Positions 16,239 to 23,635 of a stretch of 64,000 nucleotides of DNA are shown here, in pieces. This stretch comes from Spongiactinospora rosea (lineage in GTDB: Bacteria; Actinomycetota; Actinomycetes; Streptosporangiales; Streptosporangiaceae), in NCBI RefSeq assembly GCF_003315795.1, contig NZ_QMEY01000017.1, forward strand, positions 124,001-188,000. The letters run 5' to 3'. Numbering within the stretch: position 1 is the first letter of the stretch; each line of letters begins with the position of its first letter. The notes below the pieces were generated by a model. The model was not told the origin of the DNA. It ran no database searches and was given only the letters and a program-made list of their open reading frames with translations. The position numbers and the translations under genes were made by a program.

Positions 16239-16439
16239 CTAATGGCCCTCTTTGATCTGGGTGATGAAATCGGTCCAGTCGGTGGGGGAGATGTGGAGGG
16301 TGGGGCCGGTGGGGTTTTTGCTGTCGCGGATGAGGATGGCTCCGGGGATGTTGGTGGCTACTTCCACGCATTCCCCGCCGTTGTCACCACTTGCTGTGGC
16401 TTTGCGCCAAACGGGGCTTTCCCTGCTCGCTTGATCCAT
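16239..16439 (-). CDS. DUF397 protein, copy 2
   Basis: 66 aa. DUF397 features: WRKATASGDNGGECVEVA near the N-terminus, then IPGAILIRDSKNPTGPTL and the W in SPTDWTDFI. These small proteins are partners of XRE/DUF5753 regulators in WhiJ-type loci of actinomycetes. This copy is the most 3' gene of the minus-strand set and differs from copy 1 at only about ten residues. ATG 16439 chosen; its stop is 16239-16241. Confidence 0.85.
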   Translation of the reverse strand: MDQASRESPVWRKATASGDNGGECVEVATNIPGAILIRDSKNPTGPTLHISPTDWTDFITQIKEGH

Positions 16440-16450
16440 TGCTCGATTCC

Positions 16451-16651
16451 CTAGCAGCTGTGTTTCATCTGGGTGATGAAGTCGGTCCAGTCGGTGGGGG
16501 AGATGTGGAGGGTGGGGCCGGTGGGGTTTTTGCTGTCGCGGATGAGGATGGTTCCGGGGATGTTGGTGGCTACTTCCACGCACTCTCCGCCGTTGCCGCC
16601 GCTTGCTGTGGCTTTGCGCCAAATGGGGGATTCCTGGCTCAGCTGGTCCAT
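16451..16651 (-). CDS. DUF397 protein, copy 1
   Basis: 66 aa, start ATG 16651, overlapping the 3' end of the XRE regulator gene (16639-16651), which suggests coupled translation. Same motifs as copy 2 (WRKATASGGNGGECVEVA, SPTDWTDFI). Known relatives pair with a DUF5753 helix-turn-helix regulator and antagonise or assist it; the exact role here is inferred from arrangement. Confidence 0.88.
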   Translation of the reverse strand: MDQLSQESPIWRKATASGGNGGECVEVATNIPGTILIRDSKNPTGPTLHISPTDWTDFITQMKHSC

Positions 16652-17466
16652 TGCTCTATCACCTTCTCGATGAGATGCAATGACTCCTTTTGGGAGTAGG
16701 TGTCCTCCCGGATGCTGTCACATTGGAGTGTGAGGCGGGAGATCAGCCGAGGCTCGGTTGTCACTATTCCGTCACCGGATGACTGAATTGTGGCGACTTG
16801 GACATCGTGGGGGAATCGAGCGAGCGCGAAAGCGCTCAGCAAGCCTGGGGTGCAACCGGCCTCGGTCGGCACGACCTGTATGGTCACGCCGGGATGCTGG
16901 GCCATCTCCAGCAGGAACCTCAGTTGTTCGATGAGTACAGTGCGCCCGCCGATGGGTCGATGGAGAACGGTCTCGTCCATCATGATCCATATACGCGGTG
17001 GTGCCTCGCGGTCGAGGATCGCCCGTCGCTCCATGCGCCGGGTGACCAGGACTTCGACTTCGCTCGGGGGAATGCCAGGCTCTCGCGAGAAGATCGCCCG
17101 GGCGTACGCCTCCGTCTGGAGGATGCCCGGTACGAGCATCGGATCCCAGAAGCGGAGGGAAAGCGCCTGGGGCTCCACCTTCAACCACCTGCCGAACCAT
17201 CCCATCGCGCCCATTTCGCGAATCATGCGTTCGTAGATTCCGGTGAAATGCCGCTTCTTGGTCAGCCCGAAGGCGACGTCGAGTGCTTCGGCGACATTAC
17301 GCTTCGGCCGCTTGGTCCCCCGCTCGATATGGGAGATGAGCGTTCGGTGACATCCGATGCGGACACCCAGCGCCACCTGCGACAGCCCGGACTCTTGCCG
17401 CAGCCTGGCCAGCTCCGCCGCGAACAGGGCTTGTGCAGACGCGCCGGGCTCGATGCCTCGTCCCAT
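16639..17466 (-). CDS. XRE-family regulator with DUF5753 domain (WhiJ-like)
   Basis: 275 aa. Residues ~15-75 are an XRE helix-turn-helix (LRQESGLSQVALGVRIGCHR, TLISHIERGTKRP). Residues ~95-275 are DUF5753, with the typical YERMIREMGAMGWFGRW, then LVPGILQTEAYARAI and a late VQVVPTEAG. ATG 17466 has GGGAGGA about 6 nt upstream. With the adjacent DUF397 proteins and the divergent ATPase it makes a WhiJ-type locus, a class implicated in developmental regulation in Streptomyces. Confidence 0.9.
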   Translation of the reverse strand: MGRGIEPGASAQALFAAELARLRQESGLSQVALGVRIGCHRTLISHIERGTKRPKRNVAEALDVAFGLTKKRHFTGIYERMIREMGAMGWFGRWLKVEPQALSLRFWDPMLVPGILQTEAYARAIFSREPGIPPSEVEVLVTRRMERRAILDREAPPRIWIMMDETVLHRPIGGRTVLIEQLRFLLEMAQHPGVTIQVVPTEAGCTPGLLSAFALARFPHDVQVATIQSSGDGIVTTEPRLISRLTLQCDSIREDTYSQKESLHLIEKVIEQWTS

Positions 17467-17485
17467 GTTTCCTCCCGACAGAATG

Positions 17486-17568
17486 TGTGACGACTTGTCG
17501 CCACCCTGCGCTGAATTGTGACGACGTGATAGATTTGACGTCACGGTATGTCACCCACCGTCACGTCA
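17486..17568. promoter_or_regulatory. Operator-like repeats between the WhiJ-like gene and the ATPase gene
   Basis: TGACGTCACGGT (17536-17547) and ACCGTCACGTCA (17557-17568) are inverted with 11 of 12 matches around a 9-bp spacer. A direct word TGTGACGAC occurs at 17486-17494 and 17517-17525. Position in the divergent spacer fits binding by the XRE protein. Confidence 0.5.
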
Positions 17569-17690
17569 TAGCCTCCCCGCCGCACGCATTGTTACCGGCA
17601 TTCTGAGCGGGCGGCTACTCGTTTCGCATTTCACGTGGCAATGGAATTCGGCGAGTAGTTATCGGCGTATATGGCAAAGTGGGGCGCATT

Positions 17691-18203
17691 ATGACTGTAG
17701 ACCGGATAAGCGGCAGTATTCTTCAAACCCAGTACAGTCCGGCAGAAACCCTCAAACTGGTCGCGCTGCCCGATGCGGTGGCTCCCGCTCGGGCGTACTG
17801 CGCGGCGACGCTTCGCGGGTGGGGCTTCATGGACCCGGACTTCCTGTTCGATGCCGAACTCGTCGTCTCCGAGCTGGTGACGAACGCGCTCGAAGTGGTC
17901 AGCCTCGGCGACCGGCCCCGCCGCCTGCTGGAGGAGGGGGCCCTCATCAGGCTGACCCTGACGGTCCTGGCGGACCTTCTGTTCATCGAGGTCTGGGATC
18001 GCGTACTTCGCCCGCCCCGGCCACAGTGTGACGTGCCCGCCGACGCCACCCGTGGTCGTGGGCTGCGGATCGTGGCCGACCTGGCCTGCCAGTGGGGCTA
18101 CCGCTACTCGGAGGGCCCCTGCGGCCCGGACGGGAAGACCGTCTATGCCGTACTCCCCGTACCGGCACATCCGATACAAGCATCTAAATATTTGGATGTA
18201 TGA
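17691..18203 (+). CDS. HATPase-type ATP-binding protein (anti-sigma-factor-like kinase fold)
   Basis: 170 aa with a histidine-kinase-like ATPase fold of the RsbW/SpoIIAB group: N-box ELVVSELVTNALEV, then LFIEVWDRV and a G-box-like TRGRGLRIVADLACQWGY. No dimerisation/phospho-acceptor domain. Such proteins partner WhiJ-type regulators or act as anti-sigma kinases. ATG 17691 is chosen; GTG 17679 is also possible. The 3' end carries the palindrome and promoter of the next gene. Confidence 0.8.
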   Translation: MTVDRISGSILQTQYSPAETLKLVALPDAVAPARAYCAATLRGWGFMDPDFLFDAELVVSELVTNALEVVSLGDRPRRLLEEGALIRLTLTVLADLLFIEVWDRVLRPPRPQCDVPADATRGRGLRIVADLACQWGYRYSEGPCGPDGKTVYAVLPVPAHPIQASKYLDV

Positions 18204-18204
18204 T
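18181..18204 (+). promoter_or_regulatory. Palindrome and -10 element of the reductase/ArsR operon
   Basis: CATCTAAATATTTGGATG (18181-18198) is an 18-bp palindrome with one mismatched pair. TATGAT (18199-18204) abuts it and lies 6 nt before ATG 18211, giving a leaderless start. An ArsR-family gene is second in the operon, so autorepression is plausible. Confidence 0.55.
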
Positions 18205-18210
18205 GACCGC

Positions 18211-19122
18211 ATGAGGGTACTCGTGGTGGGCGCTGGGGCGCTTGGGCAGGTGTTCGGGGCGTGGTTGGCCGCTGGGGGAGCGCAGGTGGGGTACCTGGTG
18301 AAGCCCGGGCGGGAGAAGTGGGGGGAAGGCGGGGTGCCGGTGTACCGGCTCGGGCGGGGTGGGGCGGTGGAGCAGCGGCTCGTGCCGCATGAGGTGCTGA
18401 CCCGGCCGGTGCCCGGGAAGTGGGACATGGTGTGGCTGTGCGTCGATTCGACCGCGTTGAGCGGGCGCTGGATGGCGGACCTGCGGGACGCGACCGGATC
18501 GGCCACGGTGGTCACGATCACTCAGTCCGGGCAGGACGTGGCGATTCTCGCGGAGGTATGGCCACGGGAGCAGATCGTCCAGGTGACGCCGGCCGTGTTC
18601 GCGTACCAGGCGCCGCTGGCGGTCGAGGTGCCCCGGCCCGGCATCGCCTACTGGGTGCCGCCCGGGGCCACGCTCGGGGTCCATGGGGGCGAGGCACGGG
18701 TGCGGGAGGTGGTGGCCGCGCTGCGGGCGGGTGGCGTACGCGCCAAGGCGGAACGGCTGGCGGGCGGTGGCGACCTCGACGCCGCACGGATGATGCCCTT
18801 CATCGCCGCGCTGGAGAACGCCACCTGGTCGATCCGGGCCACCCGGTACGCGCTGGCGGCCGGGGCCTCTCGCGAAGCGCTCGCCATCACCGCGGCACGG
18901 TACGGCAGGCGGCCCCCGTCCGGCGTGCCCGCCTGGCTCGCCAGGGCCGCGCTGCGCGTGCTGCCGAGGGTCGTCCCGTTCGATCTGCCCGCCTACCTGC
19001 GGACGCACTTCACGAAGGTCAGCGCGCAGACGGGCCTGATGCTGGAAGAGTGGATCGAGGAGGGCACGGCCCGCGGGCTCCCCGTCACCGATCTCAAGGC
19101 ACTGAGCGCAGGGAGGTCCTGA
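18211..19122 (+). CDS. Ketopantoate reductase-like (PanE/ApbA) NADP-dependent dehydrogenase
   Basis: 303 aa. The N-terminal Rossmann motif is VVGAGALGQVFGAWLAAGG, with the PanE/ApbA C-terminal helical domain after ~residue 190. Only part of the canonical KPR signature is visible, so the substrate may not be ketopantoate; an ApbA-family reductase is the safe call. ATG 18211 suits a leaderless transcript; ATG 18196 in the same frame would include part of the palindrome. Its stop overlaps the arsR start (TGATG). Confidence 0.72.
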   Translation: MRVLVVGAGALGQVFGAWLAAGGAQVGYLVKPGREKWGEGGVPVYRLGRGGAVEQRLVPHEVLTRPVPGKWDMVWLCVDSTALSGRWMADLRDATGSATVVTITQSGQDVAILAEVWPREQIVQVTPAVFAYQAPLAVEVPRPGIAYWVPPGATLGVHGGEARVREVVAALRAGGVRAKAERLAGGGDLDAARMMPFIAALENATWSIRATRYALAAGASREALAITAARYGRRPPSGVPAWLARAALRVLPRVVPFDLPAYLRTHFTKVSAQTGLMLEEWIEEGTARGLPVTDLKALSAGRS

Positions 19123-19478
19123 TGCCTGGGGAGGGCCCGGCGGGCGAGGTGCTGCGCCTGCTCACCGTGACTCGGCCGCTGTTCATCGCACTGGGCGACG
19201 AGCGGCGCCAGGAGATCATCGTGTTCCTGCTGGAGTCCGGCACCGCGCGCAGCGTCGGCGATGTCGCCGCCCGGCTGGGGCTGTCCCAGCCCGCCACCTC
19301 ACATCATCTGAAGATCCTTCGCGACGCGGGCCTGCTCACCGTCCAGCGGATCGGCGCGCAGCGCCTGTACGCGCTCAACGGCGCCGACTACGTACGTCTC
19401 CTGACCCCGCTGCGCGACCTCACCACCACGATCATCGCCTGCGCAGCGGCTCCCGGCGATGCCTCAGGAGGCTCTTGA
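19122..19478 (+). CDS. ArsR-family winged-helix regulator
   Basis: 118 aa. The winged helix is complete: LFIALGDERRQEIIVFLLES, VGDVAARLGLSQPATSHHLK, ILRDAGLLTVQRIGAQRLYA. No cysteine metal-binding motif is seen in the recognition helix, so it probably senses something other than metal. GGAGG lies 5 nt before ATG 19122, which overlaps the upstream stop. The last 47 bp overlap the convergent EamA gene. Likely binds the palindrome at 18181-18198. Confidence 0.88.
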   Translation: MPGEGPAGEVLRLLTVTRPLFIALGDERRQEIIVFLLESGTARSVGDVAARLGLSQPATSHHLKILRDAGLLTVQRIGAQRLYALNGADYVRLLTPLRDLTTTIIACAAAPGDASGGS

Positions 19479-20346
19479 GCACTTCGGGGCGGGTGTTGAT
19501 CAGGGCGTTGCCCGCCACGATCAGTACGGTGCCGGCCAGCGCGTACCACGTCCACACGTACCCCTCCAGGATCGTCGACGCCAGCAGCGCGACGACCGGG
19601 AAGAGCACGGTCACATAGCCCGCGCGCTGCGCGCCGATCCGGCCGATGATCGTGAGGTAGAGCCCGAACCCGATGACCGATCCGAACACGACCAGATAGC
19701 CCAGCGACGAGACGTACGGAACGCTCAGGTCGAAGCCGAACCCGGTGGTGAGGGCCGCGATGACGGCGAGGAGGGCGGCGCCGTACAGCAGGCCGTACGC
19801 CTCGGTCTGCACGATCGGCACCCCCGCGGCCTGCGCCCGGTCGGACACGACGTTGCCCAGCGAGAAGCACATGGCCCCGGCGAACACCTGCGCCACGCCC
19901 AAGGTCGTCCCGCCGGTGAGGTCGAAGGCGCTCAGATCCGCCCAGAAGACCAGCGCCATGCCGCCCAGGCCGACCACCGCGCCGAGCGCCACCATGCGCC
20001 CGATCGGGCGGCGCAGGAAGATCGCGGAGTTGACCACGTTCAACGGCAGGGTCATGGCGAAGACCAGGGCCACCAGGCCGGAGGAGATGTGCTGTTCGGC
20101 GGCGTACACGAACAGGTAGTTGACCGAGAACATCAGCGTGCCGATGGCCGCCATGCGCACGTGGTCGCGCAGCCCGAACCGCAGCCGCCGCCGTCGCAGC
20201 GCCAGGTACGCGAACAGCAGCAACGCCGCGGCGGCCGACCGGTAGCAGATGGACGCCGCCATCGGCACCTCGCCGAGCTGGTACTTGATGGCGATCCAGG
20301 TCAGACCCCAGATGAGGATCACGAACCCGTAGAGCAGCGCGCCCAT
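19432..20346 (-). CDS. EamA-family (DMT superfamily) transporter
   Basis: 304 aa, ten predicted helices made of two EamA repeats. WGLTWIAIKYQLGEVP marks the first helix, and SVNYLFVYAAEQHISSGLVA and SVIGFGLYLTIIGRIGAQRA are the conserved second-helix and late segments. These are drug/metabolite exporters; substrate is not evident. Its 3' end overlaps the arsR gene on the opposite strand. Confidence 0.88.
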   Translation of the reverse strand: MGALLYGFVILIWGLTWIAIKYQLGEVPMAASICYRSAAAALLLFAYLALRRRRLRFGLRDHVRMAAIGTLMFSVNYLFVYAAEQHISSGLVALVFAMTLPLNVVNSAIFLRRPIGRMVALGAVVGLGGMALVFWADLSAFDLTGGTTLGVAQVFAGAMCFSLGNVVSDRAQAAGVPIVQTEAYGLLYGAALLAVIAALTTGFGFDLSVPYVSSLGYLVVFGSVIGFGLYLTIIGRIGAQRAGYVTVLFPVVALLASTILEGYVWTWYALAGTVLIVAGNALINTRPEVLKSLLRHRREPLRRR

Positions 20347-20386
20347 CAGAGCCTTTTCTCGACGACCTGCACTTCAGGATCCGGGC

Positions 20387-20770
20387 TCAATGCCCGGTGG
20401 TCACCTCGATGTGCGCGGGGATCTCCTCGTGCCGGTCGCCGGTGCTCGGCGTACCGGTCGGCTCGAACATCAGGATCCTGGCGCCGTCAGGGGCCGACGG
20501 CTTGTGCTCGACGCCTTTCGGGACGGTGAAGACCTCGCCCCGGGACAGCGTGACCGTGCGCTCACCGGTCGCCTCGCGCAGCGAGATGAGCAGGCGGCCG
20601 TCGAGCACCAGGAAGAACTCGTCGGTGTTGTCGTGGGCGTGCCAGATGTGCTCGCCCTCCACCTTGGCGACGCGTACGTCGTAGTCGTTGACCCGCGTGA
20701 CGATGCGCGGACTCCACAGGGCCTCGAAGGAGGCCAGGACGTCGCCGAGGGAAATGGGCAGGTCGCTCAT
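20387..20770 (-). CDS. Single-domain cupin protein
   Basis: 127 aa. The cupin motif 1 metal ligands are HAHDNTDEFFLVLDG (H-x-H...E) and motif 2 is EVFTVPKGVEHKP. Metal-binding beta-barrel; could be an isomerase, dioxygenase or sensor. It is divergent from the GlxA-type regulator across a short spacer with a palindrome, so co-regulation is likely. The EamA gene follows 40 bp downstream on the same strand. Confidence 0.8.
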   Translation of the reverse strand: MSDLPISLGDVLASFEALWSPRIVTRVNDYDVRVAKVEGEHIWHAHDNTDEFFLVLDGRLLISLREATGERTVTLSRGEVFTVPKGVEHKPSAPDGARILMFEPTGTPSTGDRHEEIPAHIEVTTGH

Positions 20771-20806
20771 GGGTCCATCCTGGGTCTCCCCAGGTCACCG
20801 CGGAAC

Positions 20807-20820
20807 TGCTAGAAATAGCA
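20807..20820. promoter_or_regulatory. Small inverted repeat between cupin and GlxA-type genes
   Basis: TGCTA-GAAA-TAGCA, perfect 5-bp arms, ending one base before ATG 20822. TAGAAA inside it is a possible -10 for a leaderless start. Confidence 0.35.
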
Positions 20821-20821
20821 T

Positions 20822-21844
20822 ATGGCGCAAGAATCCTCGCAAGGCGATCGGCATCGGATCGTGTTGGTCGTGGACGAGAACTCCAACCCGTTCGAGCTCG
20901 GCTGCGCGACGGAGATCTTCGGGCTGCCCCGGCCCGAGCTCGGGCGTGACCTGTACGACTTCAGGCTCTGCTCGCCCTCGCCGCGCACGTTGATGCGGGA
21001 CGGGTTCTTCACCATGACCGGCGTGGCCGGGCTGGAGGCGGCCGAGACGGCGGACACGCTGATCGTCCCGAACCGGCCGGACGCCGACGCGCCCCGGCAG
21101 CCGGCCGTACTTGAGGTCATCCGCCGGGCGCACGCCCGGGGCACGCGCCTGATCAGCTTCTGCACCGGCACCTTCACCCTGGCCGAGGCCGGGGTCCTCG
21201 CGGGACGCCGGGCCACCACGCACTGGCAGTGGGCCGATGTCTTCCGGGCGCGGTTCCCCGAGGTGCGGCTGGAGCCCGACGTGCTGTTCGTGGACGACGG
21301 CGACATCCTCACCGCCGCGGGCAGCGCGGCCGCGCTCGACCTCGGGCTGCACGTCGTGCGCCGCGACCACGGGGCCGAGATCGCCAACGTGGTGAGCAGG
21401 CGGCTGGTCTTCGCGGCGCACCGGGACGGCGGGCAGCGGCAGTTCGTGGAACGGCCGGTGCCCGACATGCCGGACGAATCGCTGGCCCCCGTACTGGCCT
21501 GGGCCCAGCAGCACCTGGACACGCCGATCACGGTGACCGACCTGGCCGCGCGCGCGGCGGTCAGCCCGGCCACGCTGCACCGCCGCTTCCAGGCGCAACT
21601 GGGCACCACCCCGCTGAGCTGGCTCACCGGGGAGCGGGTCACCCTGGCGTGCCGGCTGATCGAGCTGGGCGAGTCACGGCTGGACCTGGTCGCGCGGGGC
21701 AGCGGGCTCGGTACGGCGGCCAACCTCCGTGCGGTGATGCGGCGCGAGATCGGCCTGACGCCATCGGCCTACCGGCAGCGGTTCGGCCTCCGCCCGGAGC
21801 CGGGGACGCCGTCGCGGCGGCGTCCGGTCGGCCACCCCGGATAG
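20822..21844 (+). CDS. GlxA-family regulator (DJ-1/PfpI-like domain plus AraC HTH)
   Basis: 340 aa. Residues ~10-190 form a DJ-1/PfpI-like domain with the nucleophile-elbow region ISFCTGTFTLAEAGVLAGRR and THWQWAD. The C-terminal third has two AraC helix-turn-helix units (TVTDLAARAAVSPATLHRRF; RLDLVARGSGLGTAANLRAV) and ends GLTPSAYRQRFG. Starts at ATG 20822 without a clear ribosome site, perhaps leaderless. Probable regulator of the divergent cupin/EamA genes. Confidence 0.88.
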   Translation: MAQESSQGDRHRIVLVVDENSNPFELGCATEIFGLPRPELGRDLYDFRLCSPSPRTLMRDGFFTMTGVAGLEAAETADTLIVPNRPDADAPRQPAVLEVIRRAHARGTRLISFCTGTFTLAEAGVLAGRRATTHWQWADVFRARFPEVRLEPDVLFVDDGDILTAAGSAAALDLGLHVVRRDHGAEIANVVSRRLVFAAHRDGGQRQFVERPVPDMPDESLAPVLAWAQQHLDTPITVTDLAARAAVSPATLHRRFQAQLGTTPLSWLTGERVTLACRLIELGESRLDLVARGSGLGTAANLRAVMRREIGLTPSAYRQRFGLRPEPGTPSRRRPVGHPG

Positions 21845-21859
21845 CCGACGGCCCTGTGC

Positions 21860-21904
21860 CCGATGCCTGCCGCCGGGTGGGCCCGTGGTGACGGGCAGGA
21901 TCGG
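21860..21904. terminator. Hairpin between convergent glxA-type and egtD genes
   Basis: CCGATGCCTGCC and GGGCAGGATCGG form an imperfect stem in an 81-bp convergent spacer. No U-tract, as is common in high-GC actinomycetes. Confidence 0.4.
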
Positions 21905-21925
21905 CTTGGCCGTGCCCGCCGGGAC

Positions 21926-22903
21926 TCAGGCCATGGCGAGCAGCAGGGCGAAGTCGCCCGCGGGGTCGGTGTACAGCTCGGCGGGGGTGAAACCGGCCGC
22001 CTCCAGCTCCGCGGCCAGCGGCTCGGGGCGGAACTTCGCGCTGATCTCGGTCCGCATCTCCTCGCCCGCCGCGAAGGCGACATCGAGGCCGAGGTCGGCG
22101 ACGTGGGCGCGCATCGCGCGGGTGGCGCGCAGCCGCATCTCGATCCAGTCGTCGCCCTCGTCGTACCGGGCGACGTGCTCGAACGCGTCAGGGTCGAAGT
22201 CGGCCCGCAGCTCCCGGTTGATCACGCGCAGCACGTTGCGGTTGAACTCGGCGGTCACCCCGGCCGGGTCGTCGTAGGCGGCGACCAGCCGCCCGGTGTC
22301 CTTGACCAGGTCGGCGCCCAGCAGCAGTGAGTCGCCGGGGTCGAGCGTGTCGCGCAGGCCCTTCAGGAACACCTCGCGGGGGGCGGGCTCCAGATTGCCG
22401 ATCGTGCCGCCGAGGAAGGCGACCATCCGCCGGCCGGTACGCGGCAGCAGCCCGAGATGGCGCTCGAAGTCGGCGCACACGGCGTGCACCTCGATCCCGG
22501 GGTAGCGGGCCGCCACCCGCTCGGCGGCCTCGCCGAGCGTCACCGCGTCGACGTCCACCGGCAGATAGGCGCGCAACCCGCGATCGGCGAGCGCGTCGAG
22601 CAGCAGCACGGTCTTCTCGCTGGTGCCCGAGCCCAGCTCGACCAGAGTGTCCGCGCCGCTGCGCACGGCGACGTCAGTGGCGTGCGCGCGCAGGATGGAC
22701 AGCTCCCGGCGCGTCGGGTAGTACTCCGGCAGCCTGGTGATCCGGGTGAACAGGTCGCTGCCCGCCGCGTCGTAGAACCACTTGGGCGGCAGCCACTTCG
22801 GCCGCGAGGTAAGGCCGGAGCGGACGTCGTTTTCGAGGGCCTGACGCAGGTAGGCGGGGTCGAGGTGGTCGGTCAGCCGGACGTTGGGCATGGTGTCGCG
22901 CAC
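21926..22903 (-). CDS. egtD: L-histidine N-alpha-methyltransferase (ergothioneine)
   Basis: 325 aa. It trimethylates histidine to hercynine with S-adenosylmethionine, the first ergothioneine step. SAM-binding LVELGSGTSEKTVLLLDAL is at ~residue 88; family segments WFYDAAGSDLFTRITRLPEYYPTR, shown as two parts (WFYDAAGSDLF, TRLPEYYPTR), and FLGGTIGNLEP are intact. Normal length. Last gene of the egtA-B-C-D operon, 21 nt after egtC. Confidence 0.95.
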   Translation of the reverse strand: MRDTMPNVRLTDHLDPAYLRQALENDVRSGLTSRPKWLPPKWFYDAAGSDLFTRITRLPEYYPTRRELSILRAHATDVAVRSGADTLVELGSGTSEKTVLLLDALADRGLRAYLPVDVDAVTLGEAAERVAARYPGIEVHAVCADFERHLGLLPRTGRRMVAFLGGTIGNLEPAPREVFLKGLRDTLDPGDSLLLGADLVKDTGRLVAAYDDPAGVTAEFNRNVLRVINRELRADFDPDAFEHVARYDEGDDWIEMRLRATRAMRAHVADLGLDVAFAAGEEMRTEISAKFRPEPLAAELEAAGFTPAELYTDPAGDFALLLAMA

Positions 22904-22924
22904 GTGATCTCCTGGGTCGGTGGG

Positions 22925-23635
22925 TCACAGCGGCTCGATGCGCGCGCCGCCGGGCGTCACGAGGACGAGACGCCGGTCGGGCACGGGCCGCCAGCTCGGC
23001 CGGTCGGACAGCGGCTCGCTGGCCACGAGCACGCCGTCCTCGCCCGTGTCGTCCACGTGGAGCGTGTCGCCCCACGTGGTGGCCGCGACGGTGGCGCCGT
23101 CGCAGGCCAGCAGGTTGAGCCGGGCTTCGGGATCTTTGGTCCCGGCATGGGTGACGACCTCGGCGAGGGCGTCGCCGAGCGGTGCGCCGCCGCGCACCCG
23201 CGCGAAGACCGCGGCGGCCACCCACGCCGCGTCGCACGTGCTCTCGGCCGAATCGACCAGCGAGCGAATGGCCTCGGCCCGCACCCGGCCGTTGTGGCTG
23301 AGCAGCAGCCGCCCGTCGGCGAACGGCGCGGTCGCGCTCTCCTCGATCGGCATGCCGACGGTCGCCGACCTGACCGCCGCGATCAGGCAGCCGGAGCGGG
23401 CCGCCCCGGCCAGGCCCGGGAGGTTGGCGTCGGTCCAGATCGGGATCGACCGGCGGTAGCGCACCGCCTCCCCGGAGACCGGGTCGTACCAGCCCACGCC
23501 GAACCCGTCGGCGTTGATCATGCCGTGCCGTTGCATCCGCGGCGCGTACGACTGGCGGACCAGGCCGTGTTCCGGCTCGTCCAGCAGGACGGCCGGGCTG
23601 CGCGGCGACCCCAGCCAGGCCGCGTGCCTGCACAT
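22925..23635 (-). CDS. egtC: Gamma-glutamyl hercynylcysteine S-oxide amidohydrolase
   Basis: 236 aa, class II glutamine amidotransferase-like N-terminal-nucleophile hydrolase. It begins MCRHAAWLG, with Cys2 as nucleophile, and has QRHGMINADGFGVGWY and HNGRV. It removes the glutamate after EgtB. Starts immediately after the egtB stop (23636-23638), indicating coupled translation. Confidence 0.93.
   Translation of the reverse strand: MCRHAAWLGSPRSPAVLLDEPEHGLVRQSYAPRMQRHGMINADGFGVGWYDPVSGEAVRYRRSIPIWTDANLPGLAGAARSGCLIAAVRSATVGMPIEESATAPFADGRLLLSHNGRVRAEAIRSLVDSAESTCDAAWVAAAVFARVRGGAPLGDALAEVVTHAGTKDPEARLNLLACDGATVAATTWGDTLHVDDTGEDGVLVASEPLSDRPSWRPVPDRRLVLVTPGGARIEPL

Larger units (their letters stand above)
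16239..16651. repeat. Tandem duplication, period about 212 bp, of a DUF397 gene
   Basis: The segments from about 16242 and from about 16454 are nearly identical over almost the whole gene length. For example, the ATCTGGGTGATGAA word recurs at 16255 and 16467. Only a few substitutions separate the copies, so the duplication is recent or kept homogeneous by conversion. Confidence 0.85.
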
